Source of the DNA: Desulfuromonas sp. AOP6
Lineage (GTDB): Bacteria > Desulfobacterota > Desulfuromonadia > Desulfuromonadales > SZUA-540
NCBI RefSeq assembly: GCF_009731355.2
Contig: NZ_AP022810.1
Span: 620,001 to 684,000 of the forward strand
Direction: 5' to 3'
Length of the DNA stretch: 64,000 nucleotides
The notes beneath the pieces are model-generated. The model searched no databases and was not told the DNA's origin. It saw only the letters and a program-made list of their open reading frames with translations. This document shows, piece by piece, positions 1 to 7,611 of this stretch. The translations under genes were made by a program, and so were the position numbers. How positions within the stretch are numbered: the stretch's first letter is position 1; every line of letters begins with the position of its first letter.

Positions 1-708
1 CGAATCCTCGACCGGCTGTCCCAGGGCGGTGGCGATGGGCTGCCGCACCTCATCCATAAGGTGGTCCCGGTCGGCCGTATGCCGTCCCGCCGTAACAATT
101 GCGGGAAAGAAGCGGATGTGGATATCGCCGGGTTTAAATGTCAGCCGACCTTTACGCATGACGTCGCGGCTACCGTCGATGGCGACGGGAACGATAGGCG
201 TCTGGGCGGAGAGGGCGAGCAGAAAGCCGCCCTTTTTGAAAGGGAGTAGACGACCGTCTTCCGATCGTGTCCCCTCGGGGAAGATAACCACCGAGGTGCC
301 GGCGGCGATGCGCTGCGCCGCCACGGCCATGCTTTTGGCGGCCTGGCGCCGGTCGGAGCGATTGATGGGGATATAGCCGGTACGAGCCATGGCGTAGCCA
401 AAAAGAGGGATGCGGAAGAGTTCCTCCTTGGCCATCCAGCGGAATTGCCCGGGAATGCCGGCGAAAAGGGCCAGAATATCGACGTTGCTCTGGTGGTTGG
501 GCATGTAAACGACGGGTCGGGAGGCGTCGAGGTTTTCGGTGCCCTCCACGATGAGCCGGCCCCCGATGAGAACGAGACCGAAGCGGGCCCATATTTTGGC
601 GTAGGCGTGGAGCCAGTCCGGATTGATGAAGGAAAGAGGGACTCCGGTTACGATGACGAAAAGGGTCCAGGGGATGAAAACGATCCAGAAGATCAAGGTG
701 CGAAACAT
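1..708 (-). CDS. plsC: 1-acyl-sn-glycerol-3-phosphate acyltransferase (PlsC/LPLAT family), 3' end cut by the window
   Basis: This gene acylates lysophosphatidic acid to phosphatidic acid at the inner membrane in phospholipid synthesis. The reading frame runs from an ATG at 708 off the window edge, giving 236 codons. A hydrophobic N-terminal anchor (about residues 4-28) is followed by NHQSNVDI, an HX4D-type acyltransferase motif with Q in the second position (NHxSxxD). FPEGTRS, the acceptor-binding block, and a later VPVAIDGS block are also present. A Shine-Dalgarno-like GGAGTC lies upstream of the ATG. The C-terminus is missing. Family assignment is firm; acyl-chain preference cannot be read. 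Confidence 0.88.
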   Translation of the reverse strand, partial: MFRTLIFWIVFIPWTLFVIVTGVPLSFINPDWLHAYAKIWARFGLVLIGGRLIVEGTENLDASRPVVYMPNHQSNVDILALFAGIPGQFRWMAKEELFRIPLFGYAMARTGYIPINRSDRRQAAKSMAVAAQRIAAGTSVVIFPEGTRSEDGRLLPFKKGGFLLALSAQTPIVPVAIDGSRDVMRKGRLTFKPGDIHIRFFPAIVTAGRHTADRDHLMDEVRQPIATALGQPVEDS

Positions 709-848
709 GCTGCCAGACTCCTAACTTATTGAATAGGTGAGTGTACGAGAGATGGCGGCAGGGAGTCAAACCTTTTTCGGTAAAGGCCTTTACACCCCTG
801 GGTATTTTGGGTAAACTCGCCCCATTCCCCTTTTTGGAGGCCTTTTTT

Positions 849-1322
849 ATGTCCGTGAACAAAGTCATTCTTGTCGGCAACCTGGGCAAAGATCCTGAGT
901 TGCGTTACACCCCCTCCGGGGCGGCCGTGGCCAATTTCACCATCGCCACTACCGAACGCTACAAAGACCGCGACGGTCAGTCGCAGGAAAAGACCGAGTG
1001 GCACAACATCGTCGCCTGGCGTCAGCTCGCCGAGATCTGCGGCAAATATCTGCACAAAGGCAAACAGGTCTACATCGAAGGAAAGATTCAGACGCGCTCC
1101 TACGACGATCGCGACGGCAACAAGCGTTACATCACCGAGATTGTCGCCGACCAGATGCAGATGCTCGGCCGGGCCGGCGATGACAACAACGCCAATCAGG
1201 GACAGCAGCGCAATGCCGCGCCCCGCTCCAGTCGCCCCGCCCCTGCTGCCTCCTCGGGCCCTCCGGCCTACGAGGATTACGCCGATCCCCCCTTCAATCC
1301 GGATGACGATATTCCGTTCTAA
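849..1322 (+). CDS. ssb: Single-stranded DNA-binding protein
   Basis: The 157-residue protein binds single-stranded DNA during replication, recombination and repair. It opens [20 protein letters not shown], the classic OB-fold start, continues with [17 protein letters not shown], and after a low-complexity Ser/Pro/Ala/Asn linker ends in DDDIPF, the acidic tip that recruits partner proteins. A TTGGAGG ribosome-binding site sits just before the ATG at 849. An in-frame start at 741 would add 36 unrelated residues, so 849 is chosen. It is divergent from plsC. Confidence 0.97.
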   Translation: MSVNKVILVGNLGKDPELRYTPSGAAVANFTIATTERYKDRDGQSQEKTEWHNIVAWRQLAEICGKYLHKGKQVYIEGKIQTRSYDDRDGNKRYITEIVADQMQMLGRAGDDNNANQGQQRNAAPRSSRPAPAASSGPPAYEDYADPPFNPDDDIPF

Positions 1323-1365
1323 TTTCCGGTCATATCCCTTCACATTCTGACTAAGGGGCTCCAGG

Positions 1366-1761
1366 ATGCCACAGACCAAGGGACAGCTAGAGGCCGAAAT
1401 TAGTGATGCGATTATTCGTTTCGAGAAAGAATATATGGGGCGAGGCCCGTTGGAAACGAAGACCTACATCATCGACGATCTGGTCATTGTCAGGTTAAAG
1501 GGTGTGCTGACAAGGGCGGAGTGTCAGTTGGCCGAATCGAACGAAGCGAGTGTCGGTCGCGAGTTGATCAAGAGAATGCGTCACGCGCTGCTGGAAAAGG
1601 GGCGTCCCATGCTTGATGCGATCGTCAAGGATGTTGTCGGTATTCCGGTCAAAAGCCTGCACACCGACCTGAGCACCGTGACAGGAGAACGGCTCATCGT
1701 TTTTTCCCTGGAAGCCGTACCTGAGCTCCCCTCCAACACCAGGGATGATAAATGTTCTTGA
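1366..1761 (+). CDS. MpsC-family protein (former DUF2294)
   Basis: A soluble 131-residue protein matching the DUF2294/MpsC family by its layout. It has an N-terminal helix (LEAEISDAIIRFEKEYMGRGP), a strand segment (DDLVIVRLKGVLTRAE), a basic helix (GRELIKRMRHALLEKGRP) and a C-terminal block (SLHTDLSTVTGERLIVFSLE, around residues 97-116). Family members are small, and one has been linked to a sodium-dependent membrane-potential system in Gram-positive bacteria; whether that applies here is unknown. It follows ssb by 43 bases and could share its transcript. No membrane segment or signal peptide is visible. Confidence 0.75.
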   Translation: MPQTKGQLEAEISDAIIRFEKEYMGRGPLETKTYIIDDLVIVRLKGVLTRAECQLAESNEASVGRELIKRMRHALLEKGRPMLDAIVKDVVGIPVKSLHTDLSTVTGERLIVFSLEAVPELPSNTRDDKCS

Positions 1762-1941
1762 CTTTTATCCTCGGGGCGATTAATTTTTTCCGACCAAAAG
1801 GCATAGGTCGCAGATGGTCGCACAGACAAGCTGTGAACAGGTTACTTCATTCTCTTTAGATGGAATAATCCGCTCGTGCCGTAATTAAATATCACAAGTC
1901 TGAGTCTGGTTAAGGACCGCTTTCGGGCGGATTTTAAACTC

Positions 1942-1987
1942 AAAGGGGCTGTTGATGCATGTATGCATTAACAGCCCCTTTTTTTTT
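1942..1987 (+). terminator. Rho-independent terminator or attenuator upstream of purC
   Basis: Arms AAAGGGGCTGTT (1942-1953) and AACAGCCCCTTT (1970-1981) pair perfectly, with a further inner ATGCAT/ATGCAT pairing, and a T run follows to 1987. It could end the MpsC-gene transcript or act as a leader attenuator for purC, whose start lies under 30 bases downstream. No known purine aptamer was recognised in 1762-1941; only a small CCGC/GCGG hairpin near 1918-1931 was seen. Confidence 0.8.
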
Positions 1988-2015
1988 ATTTCGCCACCAC
2001 AAGAGGAGCTCTAAC

Positions 2016-2906
2016 GTGAACATGTCCAGTCTCTATTCATCGTCCGGTAAAGGCTTAAACCTGCATCGTCGCGGTAAAGTTCGGGATGTTTACGCTCCCG
2101 ACGACCGGCACCTGCTGATTGTCGCTTGCGATCGCATCTCCGCCTTCGACCACGTGATGCCCGACCCGGTTCCCGGCAAGGGGCGTATTCTGACCCAAAT
2201 GTCGAACTTCTGGTTTGAGAAAACGGCCCATATTGTTCCAAATCACCTCATTGATGGTCACCCGGACGGCAATTATTACCCCGAACTGGACTGGTACGAC
2301 CGGGAACTGGACGGACGCACTGTGCTGGTCAGAAAGACCGAGCCGTTACGCATTGAAGCGATCGTGCGTGGTTACATTACCGGTTCCGGCTGGAAGGAAT
2401 ATTGCCGCACCGGAAGGGTCTGTGACATCCATCTGCCAGAAGGTCTCAGCGAATCGGAAAAGCTTCCCCAGCCGATCTTTACTCCTTCGACCAAAGCTGA
2501 GTCAGGCCACGACGAAAACATCTCCTTCTCTGAAGCATCGGCAATCGTTGGAGAAAATATCGCCATGCTCGTTCAGGAGATTAGTCTGAAGCTGTACCGT
2601 TTCGCTGCCGACTACGCTCTGGAGCGGGGCATCATTATTGCTGACACCAAGTTCGAGTTCGGACTGACGGATGACGGGCAGTTGCTGCTGATTGATGAAG
2701 CTCTCACCCCCGATTCTTCCCGCTTCTGGCCGGCCGAAGATTACGCCGCCGGACGACCACAAGCCAGCTTCGACAAACAGTACGTTCGCGATTATCTGGA
2801 GTCGATCGCCTGGGACAAGGAACCGCCTGCACCCGGTTTGCCGTCTGACATTATCAGCAAGACCCAGGAAAAATACATGGAAGCTCTGCGCCGACTGACG
2901 GGCTGA
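2016..2906 (+). CDS. purC: Phosphoribosylaminoimidazole-succinocarboxamide synthase (SAICAR synthase)
   Basis: Joins CAIR and aspartate with ATP to form SAICAR in purine synthesis. The 296-residue product contains GKVRDVY near the N-terminus, SAFDHVMPDPVPGKG, the VRGYITGSGWKEY block, and DTKFEFGL with LLIDEALTPDSSRFWP near the C-terminus, all typical of the longer SAICAR synthase class. The GTG at 2016 is chosen because AGGAG at 2004-2008 is 7 bases away; an ATG at 2022 is an alternative. The upstream in-frame ATG at 1959 lies inside the terminator hairpin and is unlikely. The next gene starts 1 base after the stop. Confidence 0.95.
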   Translation: MNMSSLYSSSGKGLNLHRRGKVRDVYAPDDRHLLIVACDRISAFDHVMPDPVPGKGRILTQMSNFWFEKTAHIVPNHLIDGHPDGNYYPELDWYDRELDGRTVLVRKTEPLRIEAIVRGYITGSGWKEYCRTGRVCDIHLPEGLSESEKLPQPIFTPSTKAESGHDENISFSEASAIVGENIAMLVQEISLKLYRFAADYALERGIIIADTKFEFGLTDDGQLLLIDEALTPDSSRFWPAEDYAAGRPQASFDKQYVRDYLESIAWDKEPPAPGLPSDIISKTQEKYMEALRRLTG

Positions 2907-2907
2907 T

Positions 2908-4005
2908 ATGCGAATTTCTGTCAACGGCAAAGACTTTCGGCAATCAGCCGCCGGGACTAAAACAGGTGCCGTAGCCGATCCCAACGGTCAGATCAGTGCT
3001 GCCGTCAGCCTGCTTCGCCAGGGGCGGCTGGTTTCCTTTCCGACGGAAACCGTCTACGGCCTCGGGGCCGACGCCGCCAACGTGGAAGCTGTGCAGCGTA
3101 TCTTTGCACTCAAAAGGCGTCCTGCAGACCACCCGCTGATCGTCCACCTGGCCGCACCCGAACAGCTGAACGAATGGGCACAGGAGATTCCGGCGATCGC
3201 ATGGAAGCTCGCGGAGAGCTTTTGGCCTGGCCCCCTGACGCTGATCCTGAAAAAGGCAGCGTGGGTGCCTCTAGAGGTCACCGGCGGGCAGGACACAATT
3301 GGCCTGCGGATACCGGCTCATCCCCTCGCCCTCGACCTGCTGCAAGCCTTCGGCGGCGGCCTGGCGGCACCGTCCGCCAATCGGTTCGGTCGCATCAGTC
3401 CAACCCGGGCCGTCCATGTCCGGGATGAATTCGGTGACAGTCTCGATCTGGTGCTCGATGGTGGCAGCTGCCAGGTCGGTGTCGAGTCGACCATCTTGAG
3501 CCTGGCAAAGAAGGAACCGGCCCTGCTGCGTCCCGGGGGCATTTCTGGCGGTCAGCTCGCCAAGGTCCTCGGTTGCCGACCGGCGAACAGAACCATGGGC
3601 GCGTCGGACATCCGAGCGTCGGGCCTGTTGCCATCGCACTATGCACCCCGAACGCCTTTGGCGATTGAGCCCCATAATCGCCTTTGGCCACGAGCAAGGC
3701 AGCTCGGGGAGCAGGGCTTGCAGGTCGCCCTGATGACCCTGGAAGAATCGCCCGCCGATTTTTGTCCGACACACCAAACACGGGTTGTCAAAATGCCGGG
3801 CCGCCCGCAGGCCTATGCCCATAGGCTCTATCACACCCTGCGCAGTTTGGATGACGGCAGCAACGACCTGTTGCTGGTGGAGTCACCTCCGCAAACCGAA
3901 GCCTGGATGGCTATCAACAACCGGCTGCTGAGGGCAGCCGCTAGAGAACACGAAACAGGAGAAACAACAGATGACACAGAACAGTACAAACGCAGCACTG
4001 GATGA
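2908..4005 (+). CDS. L-threonylcarbamoyladenylate synthase (Sua5/YrdC/TsaC family)
   Basis: Makes threonylcarbamoyl-AMP from threonine, bicarbonate and ATP for the t6A37 tRNA modification. The 365-residue length and two-domain layout are those of Sua5, not short TsaC: a YrdC domain at about residues 28-215 (SFPTETVYGLGADA, KRRPADHPLIVH, WPGPLTLILKK, GLRIPAHPLA, APSANRFGRISPT, STILSL, LLRPGGI) and a C-terminal Sua5 domain beginning near SGLLPSHYAPRTPL. The first 25 residues are not obviously conserved, so a later start is possible. Its 3' end overlaps purE by 35 bases, implying co-translation within the purine cluster. Confidence 0.92.
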   Translation: MRISVNGKDFRQSAAGTKTGAVADPNGQISAAVSLLRQGRLVSFPTETVYGLGADAANVEAVQRIFALKRRPADHPLIVHLAAPEQLNEWAQEIPAIAWKLAESFWPGPLTLILKKAAWVPLEVTGGQDTIGLRIPAHPLALDLLQAFGGGLAAPSANRFGRISPTRAVHVRDEFGDSLDLVLDGGSCQVGVESTILSLAKKEPALLRPGGISGGQLAKVLGCRPANRTMGASDIRASGLLPSHYAPRTPLAIEPHNRLWPRARQLGEQGLQVALMTLEESPADFCPTHQTRVVKMPGRPQAYAHRLYHTLRSLDDGSNDLLLVESPPQTEAWMAINNRLLRAAAREHETGETTDDTEQYKRSTG

Positions 4006-4507
4006 CAAAGTCCTGGTCGGTATTCTCACCGGCAGCCCCAACGACTTGCCCAAAGTGATCAAGGTTCGCGACACCTTGGACGAACTGGGCATCCGCAGTG
4101 AGATCGTGGTGGCCTCGGCGCACCGGACCCCTGACAAGGTCTTCGCCTATCTCGACCGCGCCCATGCCGAAGGGGTGCAGGTGCTGATCGGGTGTGCGGG
4201 CGTTGCTGCCCATCTGGCCGGGGTGATTGCCGGACACACCCGCCTGCCGGTGATCGGGCTGCCCCTTGGCAACGGCCCTCTCTCCGGCTGGGACAGTCTG
4301 CTCTCTACCGTGCAGATGCCGCCCGGCGTTCCCGTCGCCACGGTTGCCGTGGACGGCTCGCGTAATGCGGCGATCCTGGCGGCGCGCATCCTGGCGCTCA
4401 AATATCCGGCGATCGACGCGGCGCTGGCGCGGCTGGCTGAACAGGAGCGGCAGCGTTATGACCAGACCGCAGACGAAGCCCTGGCCAATCTGCAGAAGAC
4501 CTCCTGA
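3971..4507 (+). CDS. purE: 5-(carboxyamino)imidazole ribonucleotide mutase
   Basis: Rearranges N5-CAIR to CAIR in purine synthesis. The 178-residue protein carries the substrate-binding loop GSPNDLP (usual form GSxSD, so Asn replaces the common Ser), the SAHRTP motif, GCAGVAAHLAG and STVQMPPGVPVATVAVDG, followed by the NAAILAARILAL helix. SAHRTP and AAHL match the class I (PurK-dependent) type rather than the class II AIR carboxylase. No purK is in the window. It overlaps the Sua5-like gene and is followed 20 bases later by iorA. Confidence 0.93.
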   Translation: MTQNSTNAALDDKVLVGILTGSPNDLPKVIKVRDTLDELGIRSEIVVASAHRTPDKVFAYLDRAHAEGVQVLIGCAGVAAHLAGVIAGHTRLPVIGLPLGNGPLSGWDSLLSTVQMPPGVPVATVAVDGSRNAAILAARILALKYPAIDAALARLAEQERQRYDQTADEALANLQKTS

Positions 4508-4527
4508 GTGGAAGGGTGGATGAAATC

Positions 4528-6291
4528 ATGCCGAATTTTCTGATGTCGGGCAATGAAGCCATTGCCCGGGGAGCCTACGAAGCAGGGGTCAGGGTCGCCT
4601 CTGCCTACCCGGGGACCCCCAGCACTGAGATCTTGGAAAACCTTGTCGCCTATCCCGGTGTTGACGCCTCCTGGGCTCCCAACGAAAAGGTCGCCCTGGA
4701 AGTCGGGATTGGCGCATCCTTCGGCGGCGCGCGTGCCCTGGTGGCCATGAAGCACGTCGGCGTGAACGTGGCCGCCGACCCCTTGTTCACGCTCTCCTAT
4801 ATCGGGGTGCGCGGCGGGCTGGTGCTGGCCTGTGCGGACGATCCCGAGATGCATTCCTCGCAGAACGAACAGGATAGCCGCAACTATGCCAAGTTCGCCA
4901 AGGTGCCGATGTTTGAGCCGGCCGACAGTGAAGAAGCCCGAGCCTTTACCCGTCTGGCCTTCGAGGTCAGCGAGCAGTTCGACACCCCGGTGATGCTGCG
5001 CTCCAATACGCGGATTTCGCACGGCAAGTCGGTCGTTAGCCCACAGGAGCCGGTGGCGGATCTGCCAGCCCCCGGTCTTCGGCGGGATCCAGCCAAGATG
5101 GTGATGCTGCCGGCCAATGCCCGCAAGCGCCATCCTCTGGTGGAAGAGCGCATAGATACTCTGGAGGTCTGGTCCTGCGAACAGTCGTTCAACCGCGTCG
5201 AGGAGGGCAGCAGCGATATCGGCATTATCACCTCGGGGATCGCTTACCAGTACGTGCGGCAACTGCTCCCCGATGCCCATATCCTTAAACTGGGCATGGT
5301 CTATCCGTTGCCGAAGCAACTGATCCGCGACTTCGCGGCACGTTGCCAAACACTCTACGTCATTGAAGAACTCGATCCCTTCATCGAGGAACAGGTCAAG
5401 GCGATGGGCATCGAGGTGCGCGGCAAAGAGCTGATCCCCCGCTGCGGTGAGCTGACTCCGGAACGTCTTGAGAGCGCCCTGCACGGCAGCCGGCCTGCCA
5501 CAGCCTACCAGCATACGGAGGAATTGCCCGGCAGACCGCCGAACATGTGCGCCGGCTGCTCGCATCGGGGCGTTTTCTACACCCTGAAGCGTTTGGGCGC
5601 GTTCGTCACCGGCGATATTGGCTGTTACACCCTGGGCTTTCTGCCGCCGCTCTCGGCGATGGATACCTGCGTCTGTATGGGGGCGGGGATCAGCAACGCC
5701 GCCGGTCTCATCAAAGCACTGCCGCAACAGGAACGATCCAAGGTGGTCGGCGTGATGGGTGACTCGACTTTCCTGCACACGGGCATCAACAGTCTGATTG
5801 ATATGATCTACAACGGCGGCCTTGGCACCGTGGTGTTGCTCGACAACCGGGTTACCGCCATGACCGGTCGCCAGGAGAACCCGGGCTCGGGCTACACCTT
5901 GGCCGGCGTGGAGAGCCCGCCGATCGACCTGCAGGCGCTATGCCGGGTGCTCGGCGTCAAGCATGTCGAGGTGGTTGACCCCTATGATCTGGCGCAGACG
6001 GAACAGGTGCTGCGGCAGGAAATGGCCCGGGAAGAGCTGTCTGTCGTCATTGCCAAACGTCCCTGCATGCTTGATCGGCGACATGGTCCGGCGCCGACAC
6101 CTGCCTTGAAGGTGGTAGAAGACCATTGCCGTAGTTGCAAGGCCTGCCTGAAGCTCGGTTGCCCCGCCATTTCCTGGCAACAGGACAGCCCGAGTCCAAA
6201 AGCCCATATCAACGGTTCGCTGTGCAGCGGTTGCGGGCTCTGTCGTCACCTGTGCCAATTCGAAGCGATCGAGGTTAACGATGAAAGATGA
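4528..6291 (+). CDS. iorA: Indolepyruvate:ferredoxin oxidoreductase, alpha subunit
   Basis: Large subunit of the enzyme that oxidatively decarboxylates aryl 2-oxoacids (indolepyruvate, phenylpyruvate) to acyl-CoA, reducing ferredoxin, or runs in reverse. The 587-residue protein has the pyrimidine-type TPP domain first (GNEAIARGAYEAGV, SAYPGTPSTEI), a central CAGCSHRGVFYTLK, the TPP-binding GDIGCYTLG and GDSTFLHTG segments, and two C-terminal 4Fe-4S motifs (CRSCKACLKLGCP and CSGCGLCRHLC). ATG 4528 is preferred over GTG 4516 because the GGAAGGG and GGTGG purine stretch lies just upstream of it. The gene overlaps iorB by 11 bases. Confidence 0.95.
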   Translation: MPNFLMSGNEAIARGAYEAGVRVASAYPGTPSTEILENLVAYPGVDASWAPNEKVALEVGIGASFGGARALVAMKHVGVNVAADPLFTLSYIGVRGGLVLACADDPEMHSSQNEQDSRNYAKFAKVPMFEPADSEEARAFTRLAFEVSEQFDTPVMLRSNTRISHGKSVVSPQEPVADLPAPGLRRDPAKMVMLPANARKRHPLVEERIDTLEVWSCEQSFNRVEEGSSDIGIITSGIAYQYVRQLLPDAHILKLGMVYPLPKQLIRDFAARCQTLYVIEELDPFIEEQVKAMGIEVRGKELIPRCGELTPERLESALHGSRPATAYQHTEELPGRPPNMCAGCSHRGVFYTLKRLGAFVTGDIGCYTLGFLPPLSAMDTCVCMGAGISNAAGLIKALPQQERSKVVGVMGDSTFLHTGINSLIDMIYNGGLGTVVLLDNRVTAMTGRQENPGSGYTLAGVESPPIDLQALCRVLGVKHVEVVDPYDLAQTEQVLRQEMAREELSVVIAKRPCMLDRRHGPAPTPALKVVEDHCRSCKACLKLGCPAISWQQDSPSPKAHINGSLCSGCGLCRHLCQFEAIEVNDER

Positions 6292-6883
6292 CGTACGGAA
6301 TATTCTGCTCGCCGGTGTTGGCGGTCAGGGCACCCTGCTGGCCAGTGAACTGCTTTCCGAAGCCTTGCTGCTGGCCGGCTACGATGTCAAAAAGAGCGAA
6401 ATCCACGGCATGTCGCAACGCGGCGGCAGTGTGACCTCGCATGTCCGGTATGGGAGCAAAGTTCTGTCGCCGCTGATCCATGAGGGGCAGGCGGATATCC
6501 TGTTCGGCTTCGAGTTGCTGGAGACATACCGCTATCTGCCGATGCTGGGCGAAGACGGCACCATTTTCGTTAACAGGCAGCGTATTCTGCCGGCACCGGT
6601 AGCGGTCGGTACTGCCAGCTATCCCCCAGATCTTGAGGACAAGCTGCTCAGGGTCTATCCCAACACCCATTTGGTCGACGGCTTGGCCTTAGCGCATCAG
6701 GCCGGCCATCCCCGGACCGTCAATACGGTGCTGCTCGGCGCTCTGTCGACAGCGCTGGAAATGCCACCCGCCCTCTGGCACGACGTCATCGCCCAAAAGG
6801 TTCCGCCGCAGTTTCAGCAGGAGAACCTGCTCGCTTTCCAGCTTGGTCGTGACGGGCAAAGGTCAAAGTCACCAACCTTATAA
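6281..6883 (+). CDS. iorB: Indolepyruvate:ferredoxin oxidoreductase, beta subunit
   Basis: The gamma-type (CoA-binding/POR gamma) partner of IorA. The 200-residue protein starts with ILLAGVGGQGTLLASELL, the family signature, and continues SEIHGMSQRGGSVTSHVR, the second hallmark. It begins inside the last codons of iorA, so the two subunits are translationally coupled. A beta-class carbonic anhydrase follows within 15 bases on the same strand. Confidence 0.95.
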   Translation: MKDDVRNILLAGVGGQGTLLASELLSEALLLAGYDVKKSEIHGMSQRGGSVTSHVRYGSKVLSPLIHEGQADILFGFELLETYRYLPMLGEDGTIFVNRQRILPAPVAVGTASYPPDLEDKLLRVYPNTHLVDGLALAHQAGHPRTVNTVLLGALSTALEMPPALWHDVIAQKVPPQFQQENLLAFQLGRDGQRSKSPTL

Positions 6884-6895
6884 GGGAGAATGAAA

Positions 6896-7528
6896 ATGCA
6901 AGAAATTGAAGGCTTTATTGCCGGATTCAAACGTTTTCAGGAAAACTGGCTCGGTTCGGACAAGACGTTGTTTGACAGCCTGCGCCAGGGACAAAACCCC
7001 AAGGCGATACTGATCGGTTGCAGCGATTCGCGCGTTGACCCGGCTATCCTCGCCGATTGCGCGCCCGGCGACCTGTTTGTCGTGCGCAACGTCGCCAACC
7101 TGGTGCCGCCCTGCGAACCGGATGCTGGTCACCACGGCGTCAGCGCTGCTCTCGAATATGCGGTTTGCCACCTTCAGGTTGAACATATCATCGTCATGGG
7201 TCACTCCCAGTGCGGCGGAATCAGGGGGCTTATGGACGGTGTCTGTGAATGCGGAGAACATTCATTTATTGCCAACTGGGTTGGCATCGCCCAAAAGGCC
7301 AAGGAGAGGGTGCTGCAGGAGTTTGCTGACAAACCTGTCGAAATGCAGGTTCATGCCTGTGAGAGGGCGGCGATTCTGCTCTCTCTTGAAAATCTGATGA
7401 CCTTCCCCTGGATCAGGGAGCGTGTCGAAGATGGCCGGCTGGCTCTTCACGGGTGGTATTTCGATCTTCAGGCCGGCACGCTTTCCGGGGTTTGTCCGGT
7501 TAACGGGACATTCGAAACCTTGGCCTGA
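6896..7528 (+). CDS. Beta-class carbonic anhydrase
   Basis: Interconverts CO2 and bicarbonate. Counting from the ATG at 6896 (210 residues), the zinc ligands and catalytic dyad are visible: C42, D44 and R46 in GCSDSR, then H103 and C106 in MGHSQCGG. VVRNVANLVPP and HHGVSAALEYAV are also typical. The ATG at 6896 is preferred over 6890 because GGGAG at 6884-6888 is 7 bases from it. Its place between two CO2-exchanging 2-oxoacid oxidoreductases suggests a role in CO2/bicarbonate supply; this is inference from position. Confidence 0.93.
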   Translation: MQEIEGFIAGFKRFQENWLGSDKTLFDSLRQGQNPKAILIGCSDSRVDPAILADCAPGDLFVVRNVANLVPPCEPDAGHHGVSAALEYAVCHLQVEHIIVMGHSQCGGIRGLMDGVCECGEHSFIANWVGIAQKAKERVLQEFADKPVEMQVHACERAAILLSLENLMTFPWIRERVEDGRLALHGWYFDLQAGTLSGVCPVNGTFETLA

Positions 7529-7611
7529 TGTAGCGGCTGAGTCGAAATCCCGGTACGCAAGAGTCGTCGCTTGGCTATTTATTTAATTTTTTGCTTTTCA
7601 GGAGAATGACC

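Noticed and set aside
1959-2015. N-terminal extension of PurC from ATG 1959
   Set aside because: The start lies in the terminator hairpin and the added residues are not typical of the family; GTG 2016 has a good ribosome-binding site.
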